From an uncultured Acidobacteriota bacterium (GTDB taxonomy: Bacteria > Acidobacteriota > Vicinamibacteria > Marinacidobacterales > SMYC01), in assembly GCA_947259165.1 (NCBI GenBank), contig CAMYKY010000065.1, positions 1 through 32,924 of the forward strand: a stretch of DNA of 32,924 nucleotides, in the 5' to 3' direction. Each line of letters begins with the position of its first letter. The stretch's first letter is position 1. The position numbers and the translations under genes were made by a program. Below, one piece after another: positions 15,895-23,625 of this stretch. Below the pieces are notes generated by a model, which saw nothing but the letters and a program-made list of their open reading frames with translations, was not told the origin of the DNA and searched no databases.

Positions 15895-15918
15895 CGAGAA
15901 CGGGAACGGGAACGGAAA
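15895..15918. repeat. CGGGAA hexamer tandem repeat
   Basis: Four units (CGAGAA, CGGGAA, CGGGAA, CGGAAA) run in tandem in the divergent region between the ABC exporter and the pilin cluster. A longer array of the same hexamer, in inverse orientation, lies at 24621-24674. The rest of 15721-15957 shows no gene. Confidence 0.75.
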
Positions 15919-15957
15919 CCTTCGTCTTCGGTTCCCAGCAGACGTCAGCTCATCAGG

Positions 15958-15987
15958 TGGCGTTGACTTGGCGGGTTGTGATAGAAT
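15958..15987 (+). promoter_or_regulatory. Promoter region of the minor pilin cluster
   Basis: Two readings overlap. TGATAGAAT at 15979-15987 is an extended -10 identical to that of pyrR, with a TTGACT at 15963-15968 but only 13 bp of spacing. Alternatively, GG at 15959-15960 and GC at 15971-15972 have the 10-bp gap of sigma-54 -24/-12 elements, and pilin genes are often sigma-54 controlled. Either would give a leader of about 30-40 nt holding the AAGGAGG ribosome site at 16016-16022. Confidence 0.4.
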
Positions 15988-16027
15988 CCGTCTCCCCCGA
16001 TCAGATAACAATAATAAGGAGGAAGGC

Positions 16028-16678
16028 GTGGCTTCCAACTCCATTCGATATAAGGGCTTCACGCTGATCGAGCTCCTCGTCGTGATGGCCATCATTATCG
16101 TTGTCTCGGCTGCCTCGATCCCGATGGGGCTCAACTACGTTCGTCACTACAAGATAACGGGGGCCGCTCAGGGCGTGGCTGCCCAGGCGCAGAGGGCCCG
16201 GGCCCAAGCCGTCAAGCTCAACTCCTCCCGGGGCGTCCTGCTGAATTTCAACTACCCCGCGGGAGGGCAGTACCAGTACACGAGCCTCGACCCGGATCCC
16301 ATGACTGGCAACTGGGATGGCGCGGTCTACCCGGAGAATCCCGGCGTGTTCGAGGTGGGCACGATCGCCTACGGCAGCGTTCCAGCGCCGCCCTCCAACG
16401 TCGTCGATCCGGATCCGGTGGCGGGCATTCAGTCGCCGCACGGCCTCCCGGTTGTTCTGGGGCAAGATTTGGGTTTTGATCCCGGAACCCGCAACGCGTT
16501 GCTATTTCGCGCGGACGGCTCGGTCTCGGCGGTGAACGCCGGCGGTCCTGCCGGCGGCGGCGCCCTCGTCCAAGACGGAAACGATTGGCTCGTGACGCTT
16601 CGGGACTCTTCGACGGGCCTGACTCGAGTCATCCGGGTCAGCCCGGGTGGTCGCGTTCGGCTCGACACCGTGAATTAG
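16028..16678 (+). CDS. FimT/GspH-type pseudopilin
   Basis: The 216-residue product is a type IV prepilin. It has a short positively charged leader ending in Gly10, then FTLIELLVVMAII with the conserved Glu at position +5, so cleavage by prepilin peptidase is expected between Gly10 and Phe11. The hydrophobic N-terminal helix is followed by a polar domain. The tail LRDSSTGLTRVIRVSPGGRVR is typical of FimT/GspH proteins. It would act as a minor pilin that primes pilus assembly in the inner membrane. The start is GTG at 16028, because AAGGAGG lies 5 nt upstream (16016-16022). The longer frame from 15968 would put unneeded residues before the leader. It is the first gene of the pilin cluster. Confidence 0.9.
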   Translation: MASNSIRYKGFTLIELLVVMAIIIVVSAASIPMGLNYVRHYKITGAAQGVAAQAQRARAQAVKLNSSRGVLLNFNYPAGGQYQYTSLDPDPMTGNWDGAVYPENPGVFEVGTIAYGSVPAPPSNVVDPDPVAGIQSPHGLPVVLGQDLGFDPGTRNALLFRADGSVSAVNAGGPAGGGALVQDGNDWLVTLRDSSTGLTRVIRVSPGGRVRLDTVN

Positions 16679-16698
16679 GGCTGGGAGGGAGAATCGAG

Positions 16699-17196
16699 AT
16701 GACGGTATCGAATAGGATCCGCAGCGGCGAGAGTGGGTTCACGCTGATCGAAGTCCTGGTTTCCATCGTTATTCTGACGGTCGGGCTTCTTTCTCTCGCG
16801 CAAATGATGGTGTTGGCGACGAGCTCGAACACGCTGTCGGGACGCATGACGTCCTCGTCGGCCTTGGCTAAGGAACAGCTCGAGAGGCTGAAGGCGGCTC
16901 CGTACTACACGGACCCCAGAGCACAGACGCGCAATCCGATGCTCGCCGATGGCGGCGACATCGACGCCACCATCGGTGGCTACGTCCAGTACTACGATGC
17001 TGACGGGATCCCGACAGCCGGCGCCGGTGGGGCCATGTACGAAGTGCGCTGGGAGATCCAGACCTTCCCGAGCCCATTGCCTCTGTCGATGGTTCAAATC
17101 CGTGTTCGCTGTCTGCCGGCGGCAGGGATGCAGGATCAGTTTGCAATTATTGGTGAAGCGCGGTTCACGACGTTTCGAACCGCCAACGTTGGTTAG
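16699..17196 (+). CDS. pilV: Minor pilin, PilV type
   Basis: The 165-residue product has a prepilin leader ending in Gly13, followed by FTLIEVLVSIVILTVGLL with Glu18 at the +5 position. The EVLVSIVILTVGLLSLAQM helix and the following region resemble PilV/GspI-class minor pilins. It probably joins FimT and PilX in the priming complex at the pilus tip. The ATG at 16699 has a GGGAGGGAG ribosome site upstream, 20 bp after the fimT-like stop. The longer open frame from 16585 overlaps fimT and was discarded. In many bacteria pilW would follow, but here PilX comes next after 38 bp. Confidence 0.87.
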   Translation: MTVSNRIRSGESGFTLIEVLVSIVILTVGLLSLAQMMVLATSSNTLSGRMTSSSALAKEQLERLKAAPYYTDPRAQTRNPMLADGGDIDATIGGYVQYYDADGIPTAGAGGAMYEVRWEIQTFPSPLPLSMVQIRVRCLPAAGMQDQFAIIGEARFTTFRTANVG

Positions 17197-17234
17197 TTAT
17201 TCATATCCTCACGATAGATCGAGGTGTTTCAACG

Positions 17235-18053
17235 ATGCGCTCAACAAGATCCGTGACGAGAGTGAAAGAGGAAGGCTCTGCCTTCGTGATTTCCGTCCTG
17301 ATACTGTTCGTTTTGTCCGTTCTCGGGATCGCGCTCATGCTGACGACCACCACCGAGAAAGACATCGCCGCCAACTACCGATGGGGCGAGCAGGCGTTTT
17401 TCAACGCGGACGCGGCGCTCGAATATGGCAAGAACATATTGGCGGCGTACCTCGTAGCAGCCAACGACTTCGCGGCCATTCTTCCACCGCCGCGCTTGGA
17501 CGTGACCGTTTCGGACTCGTCGGCGCCGTGGGGGGACGCGATTCCCGAGCCGGGATGCGACCCCGCGAGCCCGGGGTGTCGGGACTACCAATACTACGCA
17601 GACCGTTGCCCTCCCGGTGGCGCCGACTGCGTGCGGGTCTATATCGGGCGCGTTCTTCGACGCAGCGATGGCACGCTCGCCCAGTATGATTTCCGCTTGC
17701 CAGGCGCTGCGGTTGCAGGCGATTTGAACGGCGACGGCACGGCCGACTTGGAAGGTACGACGACGTTGTGGGTACGCCGCCCGATTGTCGGCCTTCAAGA
17801 CTACGGGGCTCCGAGCGCCGATTTCCCGACGGGGTTCAACGACCGGGTCATTCTCACCGCCGAAGGCACCGCCCCGGGCGCGATGGGCGTCGGCGCGGGA
17901 CGCCCCGTCTCGGTGAGGCGCCTGGAAATGACGGTCCGGCGCCCGGGCTCCGGCATCGAGGGCGATGCATACGCGGACACGAGCCGCGCCAGCAGCGGGG
18001 ACGAACGACGGCAAACCTACGACCAGGTTCGCACTGACGGGCTCGGTAACTGA
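17235..18053 (+). CDS. pilX: PilX-like minor pilin assembly protein
   Basis: The 272-residue product has the PilX N-terminal pattern: EEGSAFVISVLILFVLSVLGIALM, then TTTTEKDIAANYRWGEQAFFNADAALEYG (about 12-65). The processing point would be after Gly14, before Ser15. The rest is a large extracytoplasmic domain. It has four cysteines (108, 115, 125, 132) and an EF-hand-like loop DLNGDGTADLE (163-173) that could bind calcium. It is longer than typical PilX proteins of about 170-200 residues. The ATG is supported by GAGGTG about 8 nt upstream. It lies 32 bp before PilY1, matching the PilX-PilY1 partnership known from other type IV pilus systems. Confidence 0.82.
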   Translation: MRSTRSVTRVKEEGSAFVISVLILFVLSVLGIALMLTTTTEKDIAANYRWGEQAFFNADAALEYGKNILAAYLVAANDFAAILPPPRLDVTVSDSSAPWGDAIPEPGCDPASPGCRDYQYYADRCPPGGADCVRVYIGRVLRRSDGTLAQYDFRLPGAAVAGDLNGDGTADLEGTTTLWVRRPIVGLQDYGAPSADFPTGFNDRVILTAEGTAPGAMGVGAGRPVSVRRLEMTVRRPGSGIEGDAYADTSRASSGDERRQTYDQVRTDGLGN

Positions 18054-18085
18054 GGCCCGGCTCATTCGATTCGAGGAACGGAATC

Positions 18086-21000
18086 ATGCCAATTCTTAGT
18101 CAAACCTTCAAGAGAACGATCTTGGCGCTCGTTGCGGTCATGGTCGCAGTCACCTTCACGCGTACGGGACACACGGCAGCACCGTGCGTCGTCGGGCGCG
18201 GACTCGATCCGTTGGACGTCATCAACTCGGGCGTGAGGCACAACGTCTGGATCGTGCTCGACAGCTCGGGCTCGATGAACGATCCGTTTGAGGGGGGAGG
18301 GGATTGTGTTAATAACGACGGCGTCGGGCCTGGATGCAAGATCAACGTGGCCCGAAGAGTCATCAAGAACTTGATGGAAACTCTTGTCGACGGCGCGGGG
18401 CGGCCACTCGTGAATTGGGCGTTCGCGCACTATGAGAGTCAGCGAGATTCTGCGCCCCCCGCCCCCCAGCCCCGCCCGGAATGTAGCGCCTTCGATGCTC
18501 TCGACGACCTCGATCTCTATCCGGATGAGCCGAACGATTGCAGGGGACTCCGAGATAGTTCGTTGGTGCCTCCCAGCGTTTGCGGAGGGGATTCGCGCGA
18601 GGACGTCAACGCGATTCTCGACGGAGTGACCGGGGGCGGGATTACCCCGATCGGCGTGGCGTTCACCGACATTGCCGAGTATCTCGTCGGCCAGCACCGA
18701 CCCGAAGACCCCAGTTCGGACCCCCCGAATACGACGGATTTCGTCGCCGGACTCTTGCCGGGTCAGAAGAATTTCATCATCCAGGTTACCGACGGTAAAG
18801 ACACGTGCGAGTGCGAAGAAGGAGGCTACCCGCCCATCGCCTCCGATCCGCTAGACGACCCGGTCGATATGCGACCGAACGCGGTCGACCCGACCATTTT
18901 GGACCCCATCAACGGCACCGATGATGACATCGCTTCCTACAATGCGGGGCTCAAGGGAGAGTCGGCGCTTTTAGCGATCGATCCCGATCTGGACGAGTCC
19001 AAGGGCAATATCTTCGTTCTCGGTATGGACCTCACCGCCGACGACAAAAGAAAGATCAACACCATCGCGTGGATGGCGAGTGGCGCGAGATTGCCCGGGC
19101 GCGACCGGGCTCTCATGAACTCGGCATTTTTCGCCGATGACGAGGAGGGCGTCTTGACGTCCTTCGAAGACATTCTTGCCCGAGTCGGCGTTCCGACGTC
19201 AACGCTGAGTCTCGGTGCTTCCACGGTTGCTTCCGTCAAAGAAGTCATCTCGACACACACGAACACCCACGTGGATGTGCTCGAAGTGATACCGCCGCTG
19301 GGTTCGGAGAGCGAGGACTTTCGGCGAGCCCGCGAAATTCGTGCCGACCATCGGAACAACGTTCTGATTTCGACATCGGTCGACGTGCCGGGTTTTCGAG
19401 GTCATCTGAAGGCCACGAATATTTACAGAGTCGAAAACGCCGCGATTCCCGATCCGGACAGTCTCAATCCTCGCACCGATCGCGTGGAGGATTTCACCGA
19501 GCTATGGGATGCTGGCGTCGAGCTTCAGGACGATGACCCCGATGCTCGGCCGATGTTTTTCAACCAACGTGGCTCGCCCAACGTCCTTGCGTTCACGAAG
19601 GTCAATGTGACCCCGGGCGACCTCGGAGTCACTGCCGGCTATCTTAGCGAGCTCGATGGCACCGGCGCCAATACCGCGAACGACGCTCGCGATATCGTGG
19701 TTCAAGTAGCGCGGGGCTATCGTTTGTCGGTGCATCCTGACACCGGCACCATCTACGGACCCGACACCCTCCTCAATTTTTCGGCGTTTAATGAAGATGG
19801 CACGGCGACGTGGAAGTTGTACGAGAACATCAGCGGTAGTGTTGCCGTGGTGTCCAACCCGCCGCGTTCCCCTGATTTCGATCCACCGCTGAGCCATGCG
19901 ACGGAGTATGGTGTTGGCGGGGCTGAGCCCGGGGATGGTTTCTACTGGGATCACATCAATCGCAGGACGGTAGTCTATTACCCGTCAAACTTGGGCTTCA
20001 TGCACGGATTCGACGCTCAATTCGGAACCGAGCTGGTCGCATTTATTCCGGACGACGCCCTGGGATTGGCCCCCGGCGAGGTAGCCGGAAGCCGGGACAC
20101 GCTGAAAGATGTCGTGGCTCTGATCGTCAAAGAGAACAACGGGATCATCAACCACAAGTTCGCGCTTGGCGGAGCGCCCACGGCTCGAGACGCATTCCTT
20201 CGCAACGATTTTGGAGGCCCGGACGACTGGCGCTCCGTCCTGGTTTTTGGACGTGGGCGCGGGGGTCGATTCCTGACCGCGCTGGACATAACGACGGTAC
20301 CGTCGAGTCCGAGCTCGCTTCTGCTTTTGTGGAATCGGGGTAACCGCGAAGGCCTGGCTGAAGGACAGATCGACGGCCTCGGCGAAACGTGGTCCACGCC
20401 GGTGCTGGGTAACGTTAATATCGATTCGCCTCCAGCTCCGGATGATAGTGACGTGGACCAATGGCTCGTCTTCGCCGGTGGTGGCTACGGTTGCGACACT
20501 CCAGACGACGAAGGTCAATACCTTTTCGCGTTCCGTGCCGAGGACGGCTTCATCTACAACCGCGAAAAAGTGACGAACAATGCAAGCGCGGCCATTCCGT
20601 ACAACGCGTTGCCGGCGCGTCCGACGCTCTTCATCCCGCACGAGGAGGATGTCACCGACTTCAAGGATTACGTCACTCGGGTCTACATCCCTGACGTCCA
20701 AGGCAACGTGTGGAAGCTGGATACTTCCCGGCCTGACCCGGCTGACTGGACGTTTGGGGTCTTCGCGGAAATGGGCCCCGATCATCCCATTACGGCGCCG
20801 GTTACGATTCTGAATGACGTTTTCGACCCTGCTCGCGTGTTTGTCATGGCGGGATCGGGAGGCGACCGTCGCGCTCCAGTCCCGGCCGAAGGGTTCCATT
20901 TCCGTGGCTGGATCGACGCGGACCTCGACGGAGCGAACACGCTCCAATACGCCGCCGCCGATGCAGTGCCGTTCGAACAGACCTTTGTGGTTGTTGGGGA

Positions 21001-21394
21001 ACGTATGTCCGAGCAGGCCGTGACGGTTGGACAGATCGGCGATGTGGCGCCGCCCGTGGTGTTTTTCGTTGCGTCGGAGGAGACCTTCGATTTCGATGTC
21101 TGTACGATTTCTTTCCGGAGCACGCTCTATGCGACGGGCATCGAGAGTGGTCTCGCCCAGTTCGATCTCGACACGTCGAGCGCGGGCGAAGTGTCCACGG
21201 ACCTGGGCGAAGGCAAAGCTTTCCTCGTCGCGCGGGACGCCAACGTGTTCGTCACGAGAAGCGGCGGGCTCGGTATCTCCGCCGACGTGAGTGTCTGGGG
21301 CGACGGCCAATTCGACGACGAGCCGCCTAGAGGCGGCTACGACGGCTTCACCGTAGCCGTCCAGGTCGACGGCTTCCGCATCTCACCGTTTTAG
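18086..21394 (+). CDS. pilY1: PilY1-family pilus tip adhesin/assembly protein
   Basis: The 1102-residue protein is exported: residues 1-31 form a signal peptide, probably cut after the HTA motif. A von Willebrand A domain follows at about 50-370, with the MIDAS motif DSSGS (59-63). The C-terminal half (about 590-1000) resembles the PilC/PilY1 beta-propeller, for example LGFMHGFDAQFGTELVAFIP and VYIPDVQGNVWKLD. Such proteins sit at the pilus tip, help pilus priming with the minor pilins, and bind surfaces; in Pseudomonas they also take part in surface sensing. The ATG has GAGG 9 nt upstream. It is the last gene of the cluster and is followed by a strong hairpin. The assignment is firm for the family; the role in this organism is inferred. 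Confidence 0.9.
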   Translation: MPILSQTFKRTILALVAVMVAVTFTRTGHTAAPCVVGRGLDPLDVINSGVRHNVWIVLDSSGSMNDPFEGGGDCVNNDGVGPGCKINVARRVIKNLMETLVDGAGRPLVNWAFAHYESQRDSAPPAPQPRPECSAFDALDDLDLYPDEPNDCRGLRDSSLVPPSVCGGDSREDVNAILDGVTGGGITPIGVAFTDIAEYLVGQHRPEDPSSDPPNTTDFVAGLLPGQKNFIIQVTDGKDTCECEEGGYPPIASDPLDDPVDMRPNAVDPTILDPINGTDDDIASYNAGLKGESALLAIDPDLDESKGNIFVLGMDLTADDKRKINTIAWMASGARLPGRDRALMNSAFFADDEEGVLTSFEDILARVGVPTSTLSLGASTVASVKEVISTHTNTHVDVLEVIPPLGSESEDFRRAREIRADHRNNVLISTSVDVPGFRGHLKATNIYRVENAAIPDPDSLNPRTDRVEDFTELWDAGVELQDDDPDARPMFFNQRGSPNVLAFTKVNVTPGDLGVTAGYLSELDGTGANTANDARDIVVQVARGYRLSVHPDTGTIYGPDTLLNFSAFNEDGTATWKLYENISGSVAVVSNPPRSPDFDPPLSHATEYGVGGAEPGDGFYWDHINRRTVVYYPSNLGFMHGFDAQFGTELVAFIPDDALGLAPGEVAGSRDTLKDVVALIVKENNGIINHKFALGGAPTARDAFLRNDFGGPDDWRSVLVFGRGRGGRFLTALDITTVPSSPSSLLLLWNRGNREGLAEGQIDGLGETWSTPVLGNVNIDSPPAPDDSDVDQWLVFAGGGYGCDTPDDEGQYLFAFRAEDGFIYNREKVTNNASAAIPYNALPARPTLFIPHEEDVTDFKDYVTRVYIPDVQGNVWKLDTSRPDPADWTFGVFAEMGPDHPITAPVTILNDVFDPARVFVMAGSGGDRRAPVPAEGFHFRGWIDADLDGANTLQYAAADAVPFEQTFVVVGERMSEQAVTVGQIGDVAPPVVFFVASEETFDFDVCTISFRSTLYATGIESGLAQFDLDTSSAGEVSTDLGEGKAFLVARDANVFVTRSGGLGISADVSVWGDGQFDDEPPRGGYDGFTVAVQVDGFRISPF

Positions 21395-21396
21395 GA

Positions 21397-21436
21397 GCTT
21401 TCACCACGGAGTCACTCTGTGGCTCCGTGGTGAAGC
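21397..21436. terminator. Strong hairpin after pilY1 (CCACGGAG repeat)
   Basis: TTCACCACGGAG (21400-21411) pairs perfectly with CTCCGTGGTGAA (21423-21434) across an 11-nt loop. Outer GC pairs extend the stem past a single bulged T. It lies just after the pilY1 stop, so it may end that transcript. It lacks a long U-run on either strand. Its arms are the same repeat seen at 2987-3111, so it may be a repeat element that also serves as a terminator. Confidence 0.6.
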
Positions 21437-21656
21437 TCTTTGCTAGTGCACGAACCCGCTGATCCTGTCGTAAATTCCTGGCCCTTTTCGGCGCTGACAG
21501 CGTTGCGAGCATCGTTGCAGTTCGGCCTACGGCCTATCCCTCCCGCTCGACAAGCTCGCTGCGGAAGGCAAATATCTAGATATGAATTCGTCGGAGCGCC
21601 TTGTCCGCACCAAAAATGACGTCGGAATTTACCGACCGGATCAGCGGGTCCATGCA
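21437..21656. other. Non-coding region between convergent pilY1 and ridA-like genes
   Basis: No gene is supported. The only structure of note is a 12-bp perfect palindrome, ATATCTAGATAT, at 21572-21583. Local composition is less GC-rich than the flanks. Short open frames here match nothing known to me. Confidence 0.4.
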
Positions 21657-22211
21657 CTAGTCTCTAACTTCGAAGATAGCCTCCACTTCTACCGGGATGC
21701 CGCTCGGTAGGGAGCCCATTCCTACGGCACTTCGGGCGCCTTTGCCGCGCTCTTCGCCGAAGACTTCGACCATGAGGTTGCTGAAGCCGTTGACGACTTG
21801 GGGCTGTTGTCCGAAATCCGGGGTCGCGTTGACCATCCCGAGCACTTTCACGAGCCTCTCGACTTTGTTCAAACTCCCGAGCGAATGGCGAACGTTGGCG
21901 AGAATACGCAGTCCGGCGAGTCGTGCGGCGGCGTTAGCCTGTTCGAGCGTCAGGTCTCGACCGACCTTGCCACGAACCGGCTCGCCGTCCGGGCCGACAC
22001 CGGGCCCGGTGCCGGAGACGTACAGCATCGACCCCGACCGAACCGAGGGAACGTAGATGCCGACCGGCGTTGGCGCAGGCGGAAGCTCGAGCCCGAGCTC
22101 CGCCAACCGCTCTTCCGGTGTCTTCCCCGACTGACTCGCGGCCGCGCGCCCGCGCCCGATAATGAGCGCGAGCGCCCCTCCAAAAAACCCTCGACGATGA
22201 AACGATGACAT
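21657..22211 (-). CDS. RidA/YjgF-family protein with Tat-like signal
   Basis: RidA proteins hydrolyse reactive imine/enamine intermediates and are normally cytosolic. The 184-residue product carries the family core from about residue 45 on: VPSVRSGSMLYVSGTGP, then KVLGMVNATPDF, and GARSAVGMGSLPSGIPVEVEAIFEV. The key arginine (in ARSAVG) and the glutamate after VEVE are present. Unusually, it begins MSSFHRRGFFGGALALIIG followed by an AAA-type cut site, a twin-arginine export signal in form. The start at 22211 has a near-perfect ribosome site (AAAGGAGG, 4 nt gap); the open frame to 22241 is unneeded. It lies 103 bp after the DUF58 gene on the same strand and may be the last gene of that operon. 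Confidence 0.88.
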   Translation of the reverse strand: MSSFHRRGFFGGALALIIGRGRAAASQSGKTPEERLAELGLELPPAPTPVGIYVPSVRSGSMLYVSGTGPGVGPDGEPVRGKVGRDLTLEQANAAARLAGLRILANVRHSLGSLNKVERLVKVLGMVNATPDFGQQPQVVNGFSNLMVEVFGEERGKGARSAVGMGSLPSGIPVEVEAIFEVRD

Positions 22212-22238
22212 AGGTCCTCCTTTGAAAGAAAATCTCAC

Positions 22239-22300
22239 CATGGCGGCACGGAGCTCACGGAGGAGAGCCAGGATTTTCTCCGTGGTCCTCTGTGTTCTCT
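22239..22300. repeat. CACGGAG-family repeat copies upstream of the ridA-like gene
   Basis: GGCACGGAGCTCACGGAGGAG and, inverted, TCCGTGG then CTCTGTG steps lie in the gap between the DUF58 and RidA genes. They are imperfect members of the repeat family found at 2987-3111, 9604-9640 and 21400-21434. Confidence 0.5.
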
Positions 22301-22314
22301 GTGCCTGTGTAGTT

Positions 22315-23625
22315 CTATAACAGGTGGCGGGCCTTCACGTCTAGGTATTGGTTGATGACTTCGGCGGCGAGCTCATTGGGGATGACCTCGGTTGCGTGGA
22401 TTCCTGAGGCGCGCAGTGCCGACAATCTCCGCTCCTGCGCTCCGAGCATCTCGCTGGCGGCCGCGACTTGGTAGGCTTCGACATCGGTATCGGGTACGCC
22501 CTCGGCCAGACTTGCCAGGGGAAGATCTTTCACGAGAACACACAAGAACAGATGAGATGAAATCAGGGTTCTCAAGTAACGGCCAATCGCGTCGAGGTGT
22601 TGGTCATCGAGCGCGTAGGTGATGAGCAGAACTAGCGCGCGCTTTTTCTGTCGGCGGAGCAAGTCCTCGCATACGAGGCCGTAATCGGAAGCTTCGTGCC
22701 TTGCCTCCAGGTCGTAGGTTTTCTGGATGAGGGATTGAATCGCAGCCTTCCCGCGCACGGGTCCAACGTAGCGTTCGATGCGGTTCGAAAAAGCGGTCAG
22801 CGAGACGTTATCACCCTGGGCGAGGGCGATGTAGCTGAGAATAATTGCCGCGTTGAGTCCTCGGTCGAGATGAGAAATCCCCTCGGTCTCGTTCAACATC
22901 GAGCGGCCGCAGTCGAGCAATACGACAATGTTTTGGTTACGTTCGGTCGTGTACTCGCGGCTGATGAGTTTTTGGTGTTTGGCGGTTGCGCGCCAATCGA
23001 TATGACGCATTTCGTCGTCGCGCCGGTACTCCCGCAGTCTTTCGAATTCACCTTCTTTGCCGCGAAGCCGCCATAGCTTCAGACCCATCTCCGAAAGCCG
23101 GTTGCGCTTCGCCAGTAGGTCGAATCGACGAACCGTTCGGATGTCCGGGTAGATCCGGACGTCGTTGACGAGTGGCCGGGTCACGTTGCGCGCCCATAGC
23201 CCTAGAGGGCTTCGGTACCGAAAGGCAACGGTCTTGAAACGGCTCGCCCCGCGACGCCCGGGGTAGAGGTGGTAGGTGGCTTCCACTTCGCGCTGTGGGA
23301 TGAGCATGGCTTCGAACGGAAGTCCCTCGCTACGGCTCGGAACCGGCGGCTCGTCGGTGATCTCGATTGCGACCGGCCTCGGTGCGCGGCTCAGGATTCG
23401 GAGCGTTACGGGGTTCGCAGCGCCCACGCTCAGAACCTGCGAGACCTCGCGCAGAATCTCGATGCGCTTTGGCCGCACCGCCAGGTAGGCGTCCGCCACA
23501 GCGAACAACACCAGCACCCCGTTCGCGGTGAGACCAACGAGGATGAGAGGCGGGAACCAGACTCCCGCGATCAGCAGCGCGCTGATCGCTGCGAAGCCGG
23601 CGAGCAGTCTGGGTTGCGGGATCAC
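22315..23625 (-). CDS. DUF58 domain protein
   Basis: The 436-residue protein starts with two hydrophobic segments (about 8-50). The DUF58 core follows in its second half, with REYRRDDEMRHIDWRATAKH and a vWA-like segment VVLLDCGRSM. DUF58 proteins are almost always paired with MoxR ATPases and are thought to act with them in assembly or activation of membrane or metal-bound complexes; the exact target is unknown. The start is GTG at 23625, which overlaps the MoxR stop as GTGA, so translation is coupled. The longer frame to 23733 lies inside the MoxR gene and was discarded. It is the last of seven closely packed genes. Confidence 0.9.
   Translation of the reverse strand: MIPQPRLLAGFAAISALLIAGVWFPPLILVGLTANGVLVLFAVADAYLAVRPKRIEILREVSQVLSVGAANPVTLRILSRAPRPVAIEITDEPPVPSRSEGLPFEAMLIPQREVEATYHLYPGRRGASRFKTVAFRYRSPLGLWARNVTRPLVNDVRIYPDIRTVRRFDLLAKRNRLSEMGLKLWRLRGKEGEFERLREYRRDDEMRHIDWRATAKHQKLISREYTTERNQNIVVLLDCGRSMLNETEGISHLDRGLNAAIILSYIALAQGDNVSLTAFSNRIERYVGPVRGKAAIQSLIQKTYDLEARHEASDYGLVCEDLLRRQKKRALVLLITYALDDQHLDAIGRYLRTLISSHLFLCVLVKDLPLASLAEGVPDTDVEAYQVAAASEMLGAQERRLSALRASGIHATEVIPNELAAEVINQYLDVKARHLL

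Noticed and set aside
19985-21310. Long antisense open frame (441 codons) opposite pilY1
   Set aside because: It is Arg/His/Val-rich with no recognisable motif, lies wholly opposite a well-supported gene, and is the kind of shadow frame expected in GC-rich DNA.
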